64,000 nucleotides of DNA from Siphonodentalium dalli (taxonomy: Eukaryota > Mollusca > Scaphopoda > Gadilida > Siphonodentaliidae). Location of the stretch: assembly GCA_032622095.1 (NCBI GenBank), contig CP136067.1, positions 53,611,899-53,675,898 on the forward strand, written 5' to 3'. The translations under genes were made by a program, and so were the position numbers. The notes below the pieces were generated by a model. That model was not told the origin of the DNA. It worked only from the letters and a program-made list of their open reading frames with translations, and did no database searches. Shown here piece by piece: positions 12,201 to 24,200 of the stretch (the stretch's first letter is position 1; the number at the start of each line of letters is the position of its first letter).

Positions 12201-15200
12201 ATAAGAAAACTTGATGAAATAGCGTGCACCACCAAAAGACGCAGAGGCAATCAAGTGACGATACTAGAAGTGCCTGTCTACTCCATCACTTCATTCAACA
12301 AAAGCAGACACCACAAAAACCCTTCAGAATTTGAAGAACAAGACAAAAAACTGGTTGAGCAGATCCACTATCTAAACGGGAAAATAAGAGAACTAAATCT
12401 GAGTGGCCAAACACACTCCCCGGAGTTCACCAGTGACCTAAAGAGGCATTCAATTGTGAAAAAGAAGAACTCCCAACTGCACAGGAGTTATTACAATTTC
12501 AACTTGTATACCGATGGTATCCACCCGAACAATACCCTAGCAAAATACTGGCTTTAGAAGATCACCGAACAAATGAAGACAGACTGCTGGGAGGGGAAAT
12601 AGAAGACGTGCCAGGGATTGAATATTGTATAAGTCAGTGCGGGTTTTTCTGCGCTATCCTTGCTACAATGTTCCAGTTTGTGCCATACCTCATTCTCCCC
12701 TTCATCTTTGCCAATGCCATCCTATCATCAAAGTCATGGTACAGCCAGCAAATAACACACAATATGTTGCAGTCCAACATGTCATACACAGGTCGGAGAC
12801 CAATCAGCCTCCCTATCAAAAGCAGAAGACTGACAAACATCATACTCCTCCTCCTGTTAATGTCTGGAGACGTCCACCCCCATCCGGGACCACCCACGAA
12901 ACCACAAGACCTCTATCCATGTGGCTTCTGTGAAATCCCAGTCACCTGGAGCACTAGCGGTGTATGCTGTGATGAATGCAGCCTTTGGTATCATAAAGAA
13001 TGCCTAGAAATGTCACTGACCAACTACTCACGGATAACTAAACCAAACATCACATGGCTTTGTTGTAAATGCAACACAGCGAACATCTCATCATTTACAT
13101 TTCATAGCTACGAGTTGTCCGGTTCAAATTACTACGAACCATTGTCAGAAGATTACATCTCCATTGGAACATCACTGAACAGCACGTCATTTAGCCCACT
13201 GAAAGCAAGCAGTCCAAATACAACCAACTCAAGCTACTCTGCTAATAAATCAAGAAGAAGAGAAGCTTCAAACACCAGCCTAAATAATTCAAACGTCTTC
13301 AACATCCAAGAAAAAGAAAACCTCAGAATATTGACCATCAACTGTAGAAGTGTATATGACAAAAGATCAGAACTATGCGCAGTACTAACATACACAAAAC
13401 CAGATATCATCTGTGGAACCGAATCTTGGCTACGCGGAATAAGACCCGGCCAGAAACCACAGCCAAACACCATCAATTCAAGTGAAGTCTTTCCATCTGG
13501 ATATGAGATCTACAGAAATGACAGAAGTACAAAAGGCGGCGGAGTGTTCATAATGGTTCGAAATGACATCACATCGATAGAAATGGTTGATTACATCACA
13601 GACTGCGAACTGGAGTGGGTCAAAATAAAAATGCACCAACGGAAAGACATGCTGATATGGAATTTCTACATGCCACACAGAAACCTAAATGACATCAAAC
13701 AACTAGAAGAGTCACTGAAAAAGATCCCTAAGAGCAAGAATATCCTATTGACCGGTGATTTCAACTGCCCCTCTATCAACTGGGACACACTTACGGTCAA
13801 TTGTAATGCCAACGATACAGAAGTTCAACAGCAGCTCGTCAACATCACAAATTCACCAGACCAGCATCTCTCCCAATTGCAAATGAAACCAACACGAGAG
13901 AATAACAACCTTGATCTCGTATTTGTTTCAACTCCATCACTAGTGAAGACCGTCGACACAATACCAGGCATCTCGGATCATAACATTGTGGTCACAGACA
14001 TGGAGATCAAACCGCAATACCAGCCATCAATACCGAGAAAATCCTACAGCTTCAATAGAGCAAATTGGGGAGCCATAAAATCTGATCTCAAACAGATGAA
14101 CAACACCATCATAACCGAATCACAAAATGACGCAGATATAGAAACACTCTGGACGATATTCAAAGAAGCCATCCACAACACTGTTGACAAAAATGTTCCA
14201 TCTAAAATGATCAGGAAAAATCGGAGTGCACCATGGATCAACCATCGAGTTAAGCGAATGTTGAGGAAGAAACAACGAATGTATATCCGGGCCAAAAAAA
14301 CCGGCAAATGGGACAATTATAAACTAATACAAAGAGAATGCAAAAAGATGATTAGACACGAAGAGTGGAGACACATAAACAAAAACATCACTGAAGGCTT
14401 AACCAACAATAACAGCAAACCATTTTGGAGCTACGTCAAGTCAAAAAAGAACGACTCAATTGGCGTCGCTCCACTGAAGATAAAGGGGAAATTAGAAACC
14501 AGCTCAGAAGGGAAAGCCAACATCCTATTACAACAATTCAGATCAGTCTTCACGCACGAACCACCAGGAGAAGAAATGCCAACAATGAACACCAAACCCA
14601 CGGATGACATAGAAGAATTAACCATCGATAAAGAAGGGGTAGAGAGATTATTGAAACAGGTTAAAACACACAAAGCACCAGGCCCTGAAAACCTGCCGAA
14701 CCTAGTTCTCAAAGAATGTGCAACAGAGCTGGCAAACCCACTAACAAAAATATTCAACCGCTCATTGAAGACAGGCACACTACCTCTGGATTGGAGATCA
14801 GCCAACATATCCAGCATATATAAGAAAGGTGACAAACATAATGCTGAGAACTACCGCCCCGTCTCGCTGACCTCCGTTCCGTGCAAGCTGCTAGAACATA
14901 TCATATACATGTACAGCCACATCATTAATCACCTAGAAGAACACAGAATCCTAACTTCACTCAACCATGGTTTCCGGTCAAAGTACTTTTGCGTAACTCA
15001 ACTAGCGGTAACAACTGATGACATATTACAGTCATTCGACAACGGCAAACAAGTTGATGTTGCCATCCTGGACTTTTCTAAGTGCCACCGCAGACGCTAC
15101 GATTAAAATCGTAAGTGGGGAAAATCGTAGGTGGAGAAATCGTAGCTTGTCCGCAGACGCTACGGTGCTGCGATCTTTGCAGCTACGATTTTCGTGGTAT

Positions 15201-18200
15201 TTACAACATGACCAGTGCGACAGTGGTCATGTGACAGCTACGATCGCGCGCGTTGCCAAAGTCACGCCACGATTTTCCTGGTAAAATCAAACAGTGCTTG
15301 ATTGCTACGATTTGGCTACGATATTGTCGTGGGCATGCGCATTGGAAGCTTCCTCCTGCGATTTTCCCCACTTACGATTTTAATCGCAGCGTGTGCGGTG
15401 GCACTAAGGCATTTGATACGGTGCCTCACCGTAAATTGCTTCACAAACTGCAACATTATGGCATCAGAGGCCAGCTGCACAACTGGATGAGCTCCTTCCT
15501 ACAAAATCGGAAAATGAAGGTAGTAATCGACGGGAAACAATCAGAGGAGGTACATGTAGAATCTGGAGTACCCCAAGGAACAGTGCTGGGCCCGTTGCTA
15601 TTCCTATGTCATATCAACGACCTACCAAATGACATCGCCTCTAAAAATCCGCCCCTTTGCAGACGACTGCCTATTATACCAAGAAATATCATCGTTTAAG
15701 GATCACCTCCAAATGCAGAAAGATTTAAACACACTGAACGATTGGGCCAACACCTGGGGGATGAAGTTTAACACCAAGAAATGCCACATCCTATCAATCA
15801 AGAAAAAATCCAATTACTACTACACACTAAACAACGAGGTACTCGCAGAGGTCAACGAACATCCGTACCTCGGAGTGACACTCACAAATAATATGGATTG
15901 GAGTTCCCAGATCAACAACATCTCGAGGAAAGCATCATACACCCTTAGCTTCCTCCAACGAAACCTTAAGCATTGCTCAGAAGACCTACGCAAGCTAAGC
16001 TACATATCGCTAGTAAGATCAAGTATGGAATATGCAGATATAATATGGGACCCATACGAAAAACGAAACATCGATAAACTTGAGAAAATCCAAAGAAGAG
16101 CAGCTAGTTTCATCAAAAAAGACTATAGAAGCAGATTTGAGGGTGCGGTCACAAACATGCTAATTTACCTAAAATTCCAACCACTCGAGACCAGGAGGAA
16201 AACCAACAGGTTGACATTCTTGCACAAAATAGTGGACGGGGCCTTCCCAGCCATTCCCCCACAAAAGTATGCAAACTACTCTCTAAAACGAGTTCGTAAG
16301 AAAAATAAACACCTGGAGGGATACGAAACATCCAAATTCCCTCAGCATCTCATACGAAACCACGAAAGATGCTTCGAACTCCCGCAAACAATAAACACGG
16401 AAGAATACAAACATTCAGTGTTTATTAGAGCAAAGATCGATTGGAACCAGCTGGACGGGAAATTCTTAGATAGCCTGGACTCTACAACATCATTCCAGGA
16501 GTATCTACAGGAAAACATCTAGCGCCTCCAAACCCGTCGTAACACGTCAGAACTGGTTCCTACGACGTACCACTACAGATACAGATACAGATAATGAAAA
16601 ATTATTTATGACTCCAGTTATAAATAAATTTTCATTATAATTACGATGTTGATTGCATCGTTCATAGAGCACGTGAGTGTATTTTGCACTAATTCATGTC
16701 TCAAATTCATTCATTTGTTGCATATTTTCTGTTGAGTATAAAAGGAGATGGTCCCATACATTGTCAGATTTAGTTTACAGTACCCCTTTAAATTTCATCG
16801 GTATAATAATATTACCATTTCTGTATCTCTGCAAAAACAGTAACGGCAATAAGCCTGCGTTCATAGCTTGATAACTTTGTCATGAAATTCTTCGAGTTAG
16901 TATACCATGTGATAATCTACACGACACACTATACTTATGAGATGATATGTGTAACCACTATTTACCACACGAGCAGTGAACACGTTCGGCGCTGGACCAA
17001 AATTGTCTCTTGCCGTAATTTTTCTTTTTTTCAAATGAAATTTTGTTATATAATGTAAAACTAACCACAGACACAGGTAAAATGAGCTAGTAGTTAATAA
17101 AGCAAGCTAGTATTACTAATAATATAACTACATTGATTTGTTAAATGAAAATATTTTTTGTCATCCGCAAATATGTCAAGCGGCAGTGCGAACCCTGGTA
17201 TGAAGTGAGATATATGTATTTCTGTAAACTATCCTACAACTGACTGCCCGAAATTAGCCTTCATATACCGGGCAAAAGTCAATCGTGCGATTATTCGTGG
17301 CTCAAATAACGATACCACATTGGAAGACCCATAAGTTGTATAAGTTATACATATATTATTCAAAGGAGCTCAATACATAGCCCTTTGAGAAGAATTATAT
17401 GATTATTTGCAAGGTAATTTTTATCAGCTGTGTGGACGTAGCATCATTATATATGAAATACCTTTGCAAATTCCTCCGAGTTTGTCATTTATGAACATAT
17501 ATTCGTTGTGTGAGCCCAGGCATTGGCATGTATTGTCAGATGAGCAGTTGATTCGGCGCGTAATCCCCATGCCACCAGAGGTTCCGTATGCACAGTTCCC
17601 GCCAGTTCCGGATGGGTGTGTGTCTGTTCCACTACACGATTCACCCTTCTTCACTGCAAGTCGGATAAACATTAGCATTAAAGTGGGTGTATCAGTTAAT
17701 ATATACATTTCTGAATTTGGTCGATGGTCGTTGATGTAGCTTTACTTAGTTCGATTTCTAGTCAGTGATGCCCATAACTATTGAAATACCATATTACTTT
17801 TGGGCCAGATGCGAATTATACCTATCTTCACAGCTAAATAATTCAAAGTTATATTGTATACATTTATATCGTGATGGTCTTTAAATCTACTTTAAATTTG
17901 TGAGAATGATTAAAGATGCAATATCCGAATTAACGTTCCAAAATTATTATTTGTTTTCGTTTGGGTGGGGGGGGGGGGTATATGTTTCGAGTCTTCGGAA
18001 CCCACCCATCATGATCAGAGTGATCAGATATCGATTTTTGAAATCTATTATTTTTCACCGCCTGTACTTTTTGGCGGCCTGGCTAAAATTCGACGAGAAG
18101 ACGGTCTTGGACCAAATTGCGAATGAAGATGATGGATAACTCTAAATTCAAGTGGCTTTGTATTAGATATTTGACAATCGGGCCAAATTTCGTTCAGCAA

Positions 18201-21200
18201 AATCTTGACAACTAACAGGTTTTAAGCAATTACATACTATAGATGACACATGTGTTTCACGAACATATTTTTATCAGTATAAATACTGATATAAAATAAA
18301 AATCTCGGGGAGAGCTTTCCGATGAATGGTAACAAGCCATATTTCCGACTAAATCCTGAAAAGTTACCCATAATTCTGCTGTGTTTAAGGAGTCGATTAC
18401 TTTGGGCATTACTGTGTCAGTATTTCGTGTATGTGACAACCTATATTATACTTTCCTCCAAATTACGTAGACATAATTTAGAAACTCGAATGAGCCATGT
18501 CCGTTTAAATACGAGTAAGGTATTCATTAACCTTTGGCTGGAGATTCCTGAAATTTGGCGAAAACCCTTTGCAATGCATTCTCTTATATATGCGGGTCTC
18601 CCATAGAGAATACATTGGCCTAACAATATTGACCTTAACCTTGTAAGAGAATGCACTGGCACGGGATATTTAATGCTTCATCAGCGCAGCTCCCGTCATG
18701 AATGGTTTAAAGAAAGAGTTAATTGTGACACAATTTTTGGAAGCTGGAAATTCAAACCATATTTAGTGTGTATATACGCACGTTTGAGCCTGAAATTGCA
18801 GCCAGTCCCTGACGCGACGAAATCGGTGTCTCCACATTGGCATGTTCCACCACTGCAAGCCGGGCTCACCTCCTGTCCTGTAATCTCGTCGTGTCCAGAA
18901 GATGCTGTTTGAATTATATCAGAGGCAGATGTAATACTAATTTCCTTGTCACATTTTCATTGTGAGTATGGAGTATGGAGTATGGAGTTCATTTTGATGA
19001 TTATATGGAAATGCCAATTTGAGTATTAGCTATATCTAATTACAGAGATATCTCTGTCCATGTAATGTATCGGTGGTTTAAGTAAAGCGAAAAGTGTTGT
19101 CTTCGTATCTTTTCCAAGAGTTATCCATCCTTGAAACGCGTCAACCAACCTATGAGTTAACCATCTGCGCCTTTCAGCAAGCGTTTTATTTAATAGTTCC
19201 CATTATTTTTGCATACTTAAACAATACAAATAAGAACGATGAGATATGACTACAAGGAATAAACATATTTACAGTTAAACAAAATGCGCCAGCCGGTTAT
19301 CTTGTATGTTAGCGTATTTCCAGAACCTATGAAGACAACACCTTCAGCATAAGTAAATTGTAGTAGTAGTGTTGAACATGGTCCCCTGTGACGAATCACT
19401 TAAAGTCGCCGTCGCGAAGTTCATATTTTACCCATTTCCCCGCTTATTAGACCAACAGAGTCGTTCTGAGAACGAAATTAATCGTCCCAAGATTAGCCGC
19501 TATCGATTCGCATTCCAGGAAACCCACTGGCATGCGCACAGCTCTAAACGCAAACAACAGATTGTGTGTAATTTATTTTTGACCCGTGACGTCATAAATC
19601 ATCTTGCGGCATTCTGTTGACATTGTGTTATCGAAATCGGTTTCTGCGTGGTTTTGTTTTAGTTCACAAACATGTTTCGTTTTCGTTGGAAATCGTGAAT
19701 TCGGAATGGATTTATGTGTGTAATAAAATATTAAATAATACGACATGAATTATACGCGTGGCCAACAGCTCTGGGGTAAATTCGTACATATTTGTACGAA
19801 GTTCGTGTGTCACTGTGACTGTCAGAATAGGACCACAGTAGATCATGCCATGAATCTCTACTCCCGTGGCGCTGGAGTAGGTATTCGTGGCATGATCTAC
19901 ATGTAGGTCCACGGGAACTTCGAAATTTATTAACTTTCAACCTATTGTTGATATGAAATGCATGGGATACGTGACCGCTTTCGCAGATTTCTGCTTTCAA
20001 GTCCCACAAGAAGAGTACGAATTACGTTTATGGCTGAACTATCAGAAGGGCTTCTTGTGTGGCTATGCTGTCTACGTATCTGCATGTATCATCTTTGTCA
20101 AAATGATTTTAATATGATCAAACAGTGAAATACTGATCTATAAACTATGGCTTCTTCCATTCGTTGAGTTGAAAAAGTAAATACTGGAGTGTTATTACGC
20201 TAAATAATATATCTATGTTCAGGGTAAACACACCAGCCCCTCCCAAAATGGGCCGCATCCTCAGCATTGTATGGGGTTCAAGTTTTTTTTCTCCAATTTT
20301 CCTCCGACTCAATCCTTTTTATTATAATATACAAAAATGTTACAACAATAACGACCATAAAAAATCGTTTGCTTTAAAATTAGTGAACAAAAGTCATTAT
20401 TTTGTCATTTTATGCAGATTAGTTCCATACATCACCTTCTCAGGAGAAGTCTATTTCTTGCCATTTCATGACTATAAAGCAAAATAATCAATAAAACCCC
20501 CAAGATGATTTTTTGTCATGTAGGTCCTGGACTTCTTCCCTTCCTAGTCCGGACATCTTACCCCCACCCAAACCCTGACTCAAACAACATTTTCTCGGAA
20601 GAAGTTAATTTCTCATTGTTTCGTGACTATATAAAGCAAAATAAGCAATAAAACCATGATTTTTCTCAAGTAGGCGCTGGTTGGGGGGGGGGGGGGCTAC
20701 ATCATGTTCTGGCATCTTCGTTTCATGACTTTATAAAGCAAAATAAGCAATGAAACCATGAGACAATTTTTTGTCATGTAGGTGCTGGGTTGTGGGTAGC
20801 TATCCAGACCTGGACATTTGAAAGAATGAAATTAAATAAAAACAAATTTAAATCTCAAAAATAATTTTTCTCGCCATTTCAGGATCAAATAATCAATTGT
20901 GTGATTAAAAAAATATGTCGCTTGGAAACAAATATATTTTAATAAAAAAAGGGATTATAAAAAAAAACATTGTTCTGGCAATTTCAGGATCAAACTATGA
21001 AAAGTGGAGGGAAATTTGTTACTTGAAAATAAAAAAAATTTAAAGTTAAAAGTTAAATATCAAACAATTTGGCCATTCCAGAGTCAAACGTTATCAAATG
21101 AATGAAATTATTTTCAGTCATATATGGGAGATGAAGATTAGGGAGATACATTGTAACAATAATCTATTAAGATTTCATTCATTTATTCCTGCATTTCTCC

Positions 21201-24200
21201 AGCTCGGGCAAACGAAAGCCCCTGTAATTTCCACCATCATTTGGGAAGCATACTGAAATTACTGATGCCATTCAAAACACACGATGGAAGAGGTCTGCAG
21301 TTATGCAAACCATGGTAGCCATAGTACCACCGAATAAACTGTCTATGCTATATGCCTGTATTTGTTGTGCAGAGGTCCATTAAACGGATGACTATACTGT
21401 TGCTGGTATCCTAACCATGCAACTTCAAGTAGCCATGGGTCCAGGCACACACTCCTGAAGGGGACAGTCTCCGTGATACACTTGAAGTGTCCTTCTTCCT
21501 ATGAAATCGCCTTTGTCACCTCCTTTAGCTTGGTCTCAACTTTTTCAATCTCATGGCAACATCTGCACTCACAGGTACATTGTAGTCTCCATCACAGTAC
21601 ATCGGCCGCATGAACACCTGAAATGACAAGGGAAATACATTTATTATGGAACAACTCAGAGTTAACATTCAATTCCTCAATTTTGTTGATGCAAACTTTG
21701 ACAAATGTGTAACAAACTCGACATACAGTAATGCCCTAAATAATCGACCCCTTAACCACATCAGAATTATAGGTATAGTTTCAGGATTCAGTTGGAAATA
21801 TGGCTTGTGGAAATTCATCGGAAAGCTCTCATGAATGGCAACAAGTCATATTTCGGACTAAATCCTGAAAAGTTACCCACAGTTCTACTGTGGTTAAAGG
21901 GTTGAATGTTTAGGTCATTGATGTATGTTCTGATGAATGACAGTGGGCATGCGTCTGTCCGTCCACTTGTTCTCATGGATACATGCATCTTGGATAAGTT
22001 CCGCACAAATTTGTTATCAGAAGTTATACCTGCTGAATTGTTTACCAGGTATCTATTTCATTATCCAGTTTTGTTAATATCCTGTTTTAACTATTCACAG
22101 CTTATACTATAGTAGTTTGTTTACTGGTGTACATGATATCTCCCCCAGTGCATCCCCATTTTTACTATTTTCAGTCTGTCAAATGCTCACACCCACCGAG
22201 AATTCAACATACGACAAAATATAAATGTACACGTATTAATTTATTGCTTATTTATAGTCATTAAATGGCGATAAATTAACATGTTACAAGTTGTTTGAGT
22301 CAGGGTTTGGGTGGAGAGGGGGGAATTAGATACCCAGGTCTGAATATCCCCCACACCCAGCATCTACATAAGAGTATATGACAAAAATAAACTAATTATT
22401 TTATTGCTTATATTGCCCTATAATGCTATATATCCATTAAAATTTTGATTGAGTCAGGATTTGGGCTGGGGAGAAATTACACAGGCCTGAATATCCCTCC
22501 CCCCCCCCAAAAGAAACCAGCAGCTGCATATGAGACAAAAATATCTTATTATTTATCACTTACATGTACCGGTATATCGCTTTATATAGTCATGAAATGG
22601 CGAGAAATTAAAATTAATCGAGAAAAATTTCATTGAGTCAGGGTTTGGGGTGGGAGGGGGGAATACCGAGGCTTGAGTATCTCTCGCCTTTTCATGAGTG
22701 TATGAAGCAAAATATGCAACTTATAAAATAATATTCATTTTTGTCATAAGTAGCTGCTCGGTTGGGGAGTGGGGGCGATAATAAACCCGGGTATACTGAC
22801 TCAAACAACTTTTTCTTGGAAAGTTAATTTCTTTCCGTTTCATGACTATATATTCAGAAATAGCATACATTGGCATGTATAGACCAAGTCTTCTCAGTCC
22901 ACAACAGCTTGGGAAATTGGTTGGGTTGATGCTGTTTTGGACCGAGAATCCGAGATACCCCCTGTTGCTCTTTTATACCAGTACCGTAACAGATTTTCAT
23001 TCAAAAGACATACCACATGTACATGTATAGTACCCCGACAGTCATGTGAACCCATGAATATGATTAATCATCTCACTTGGACCACAATGAATCTGTCTTC
23101 AAAATGATATACAATGTACCATATACTGTTATAGAAAATATCCCCACCAAGATATTATCTCGACTCTCTCGAGATTTCGAGAAAAGAATCTTGAAATATT
23201 AACATATTTTCTCGAGATCATACGGCAAGATCTCAAGAAAATATGCAGAGATCTCAAGATAATATCGCGAGATACTAGTAATATGTTCAGAGCTTGAGAT
23301 GCGCATGTCAGGATCTCAAGATGTGTCGAGATAACAATTAACATGTAGAATATTCAACTTTCAAGACACTTTTTTTTCTTGGACAATGTCACAAATCAAG
23401 AGTTAGCTAATTTTTGGCAAATTATTATTTATTATTTTAGCCAGTGCAAAGTTACTGCAAACACTGTCTCTGATTGTGATAGTACTGATACTAATAGCTG
23501 AATCCAATGTCAATCCGTGAGCAGCCATGGCCTGGCAGTGGTCGAGTCCAGAATGTCAATACATCAAAAAATTGACATTTTTATACTAGTATATTTTTAG
23601 ACTAACATTTCGGTAGACACACAACTTTTCCTTGAATTATATTTCATATTTCGATGTATTGAGTATGCGTAATGATTATTACACATGTCCGCTCGTATAA
23701 ACGGGGTTGTAGCTAGTATTTACATCAATTTTATTTTCACATGTTTTGCCAGTGACCGCGATATTTTTAATAAGAAACGCTCAGTGACTCACCATTTTCG
23801 TATGCGATTTTCATCTCTTCGCCATCCAAGGTCTGGATCGTTTGGTGGTCTCACACCATGGTAATTTTGTGGTAATTCCGGCTCGTGCATGTACGCTCCC
23901 GTTGTCAAATTTAAAGTGTCTTCTGCTGACGAATCAGATGAGGAACAATCAGATCGCAAAAAAAATATTCTGTCAGTGTCAGCCATTTTGTGGGAAATAC
24001 CCAAGGTCCTTTAATACGTCACACGCTTTCTCGCAAATAACTGTTTCCGTCAAAATAGATAATGAAGTGATGCATCAGGCTATCATCCAGACACACTCAG
24101 TCGTAAACACTCGTATCTTTCAGACAGCGGGGGATTGTTTTCTTAAATAAGTGTGCATAACTTGATACAAATATGAATAAATGAACATATATTGAGAATT

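Larger units (their letters stand above)
11573..16593 (+). mobile_element. CR1-like non-LTR retrotransposon, nearly full length
   Basis: A 5.0 kb element with a 5' UTR, a 241-aa ORF1 with SGNH-esterase-like motifs, and an ORF2 with PHD finger, endonuclease and reverse transcriptase. It ends in the short tandem tail ACAGATACAGATACAGAT rather than poly-A, as CR1/L2 elements do. The boundaries are set by the split MITE around it, so the 5' end (GGAGTGCGCATGCGCGAG) is known to within a few bases. ORF2 is broken by a 321-bp insertion and one frameshift. Otherwise the frames are long and open, so the copy is young. Confidence 0.85.
11423..16787. mobile_element. TTAA-flanked palindromic MITE split by a CR1-like insertion
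   Basis: The left half (11423-11572) and right half (16594-16787) together match the intact element at 44788-45125. Outer ends are AGGGGGACT and, inverted, AGGGGTACTG, with TTAA on both sides (11419-11422 and 16788-16791). The arms are mutually complementary over much of their length (ATGCAACAAAT / ATTTGTTGCAT; ACTTTTATACTCAA / TTGAGTATAAAAGG). The break lies in the central loop, where the retrotransposon begins and ends. Kolobok-type elements have TTAA sites and AGGGG-like ends, so that class is the best guess. Confidence 0.75.
21179..23986 (-). pseudogene. Broken two-exon gene with a P2X7-type cytoplasmic zinc module
   Basis: Exon 1 (23986-23793) starts at a well-placed ATG (AAAATGG) and encodes MADTDRIFFLRSDCSSSDSS, an acidic serine stretch and a YMHEPELP motif, ending NRIRK plus TG before GTGAGT. 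Exon 2 (21617-21179) opens after TTTCAG with G, giving Trp followed by CSCGRCTVM. It then reads, in shifting frames, CECRCCHEIEKVETKLKE, FRSVCLDPWLLEVAW, NKYRHIA, HRQFIRWYYGYHG, LPSCVLNGI and FPNDGGNYRGFRLPELEK before TGA. This is the conserved layout of the P2X7 C-terminal zinc-binding domain (WCxCGxC, ExCxCCxE, NKYRH, LPSC, YTGF-like end), found in many stand-alone invertebrate proteins. At least three frameshifts and an in-frame TAG break exon 2, while the splice sites are intact, so it is a decayed gene copy and not a processed one. It lies in an intron of the cysteine-rich gene, on the same strand. Confidence 0.75.
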
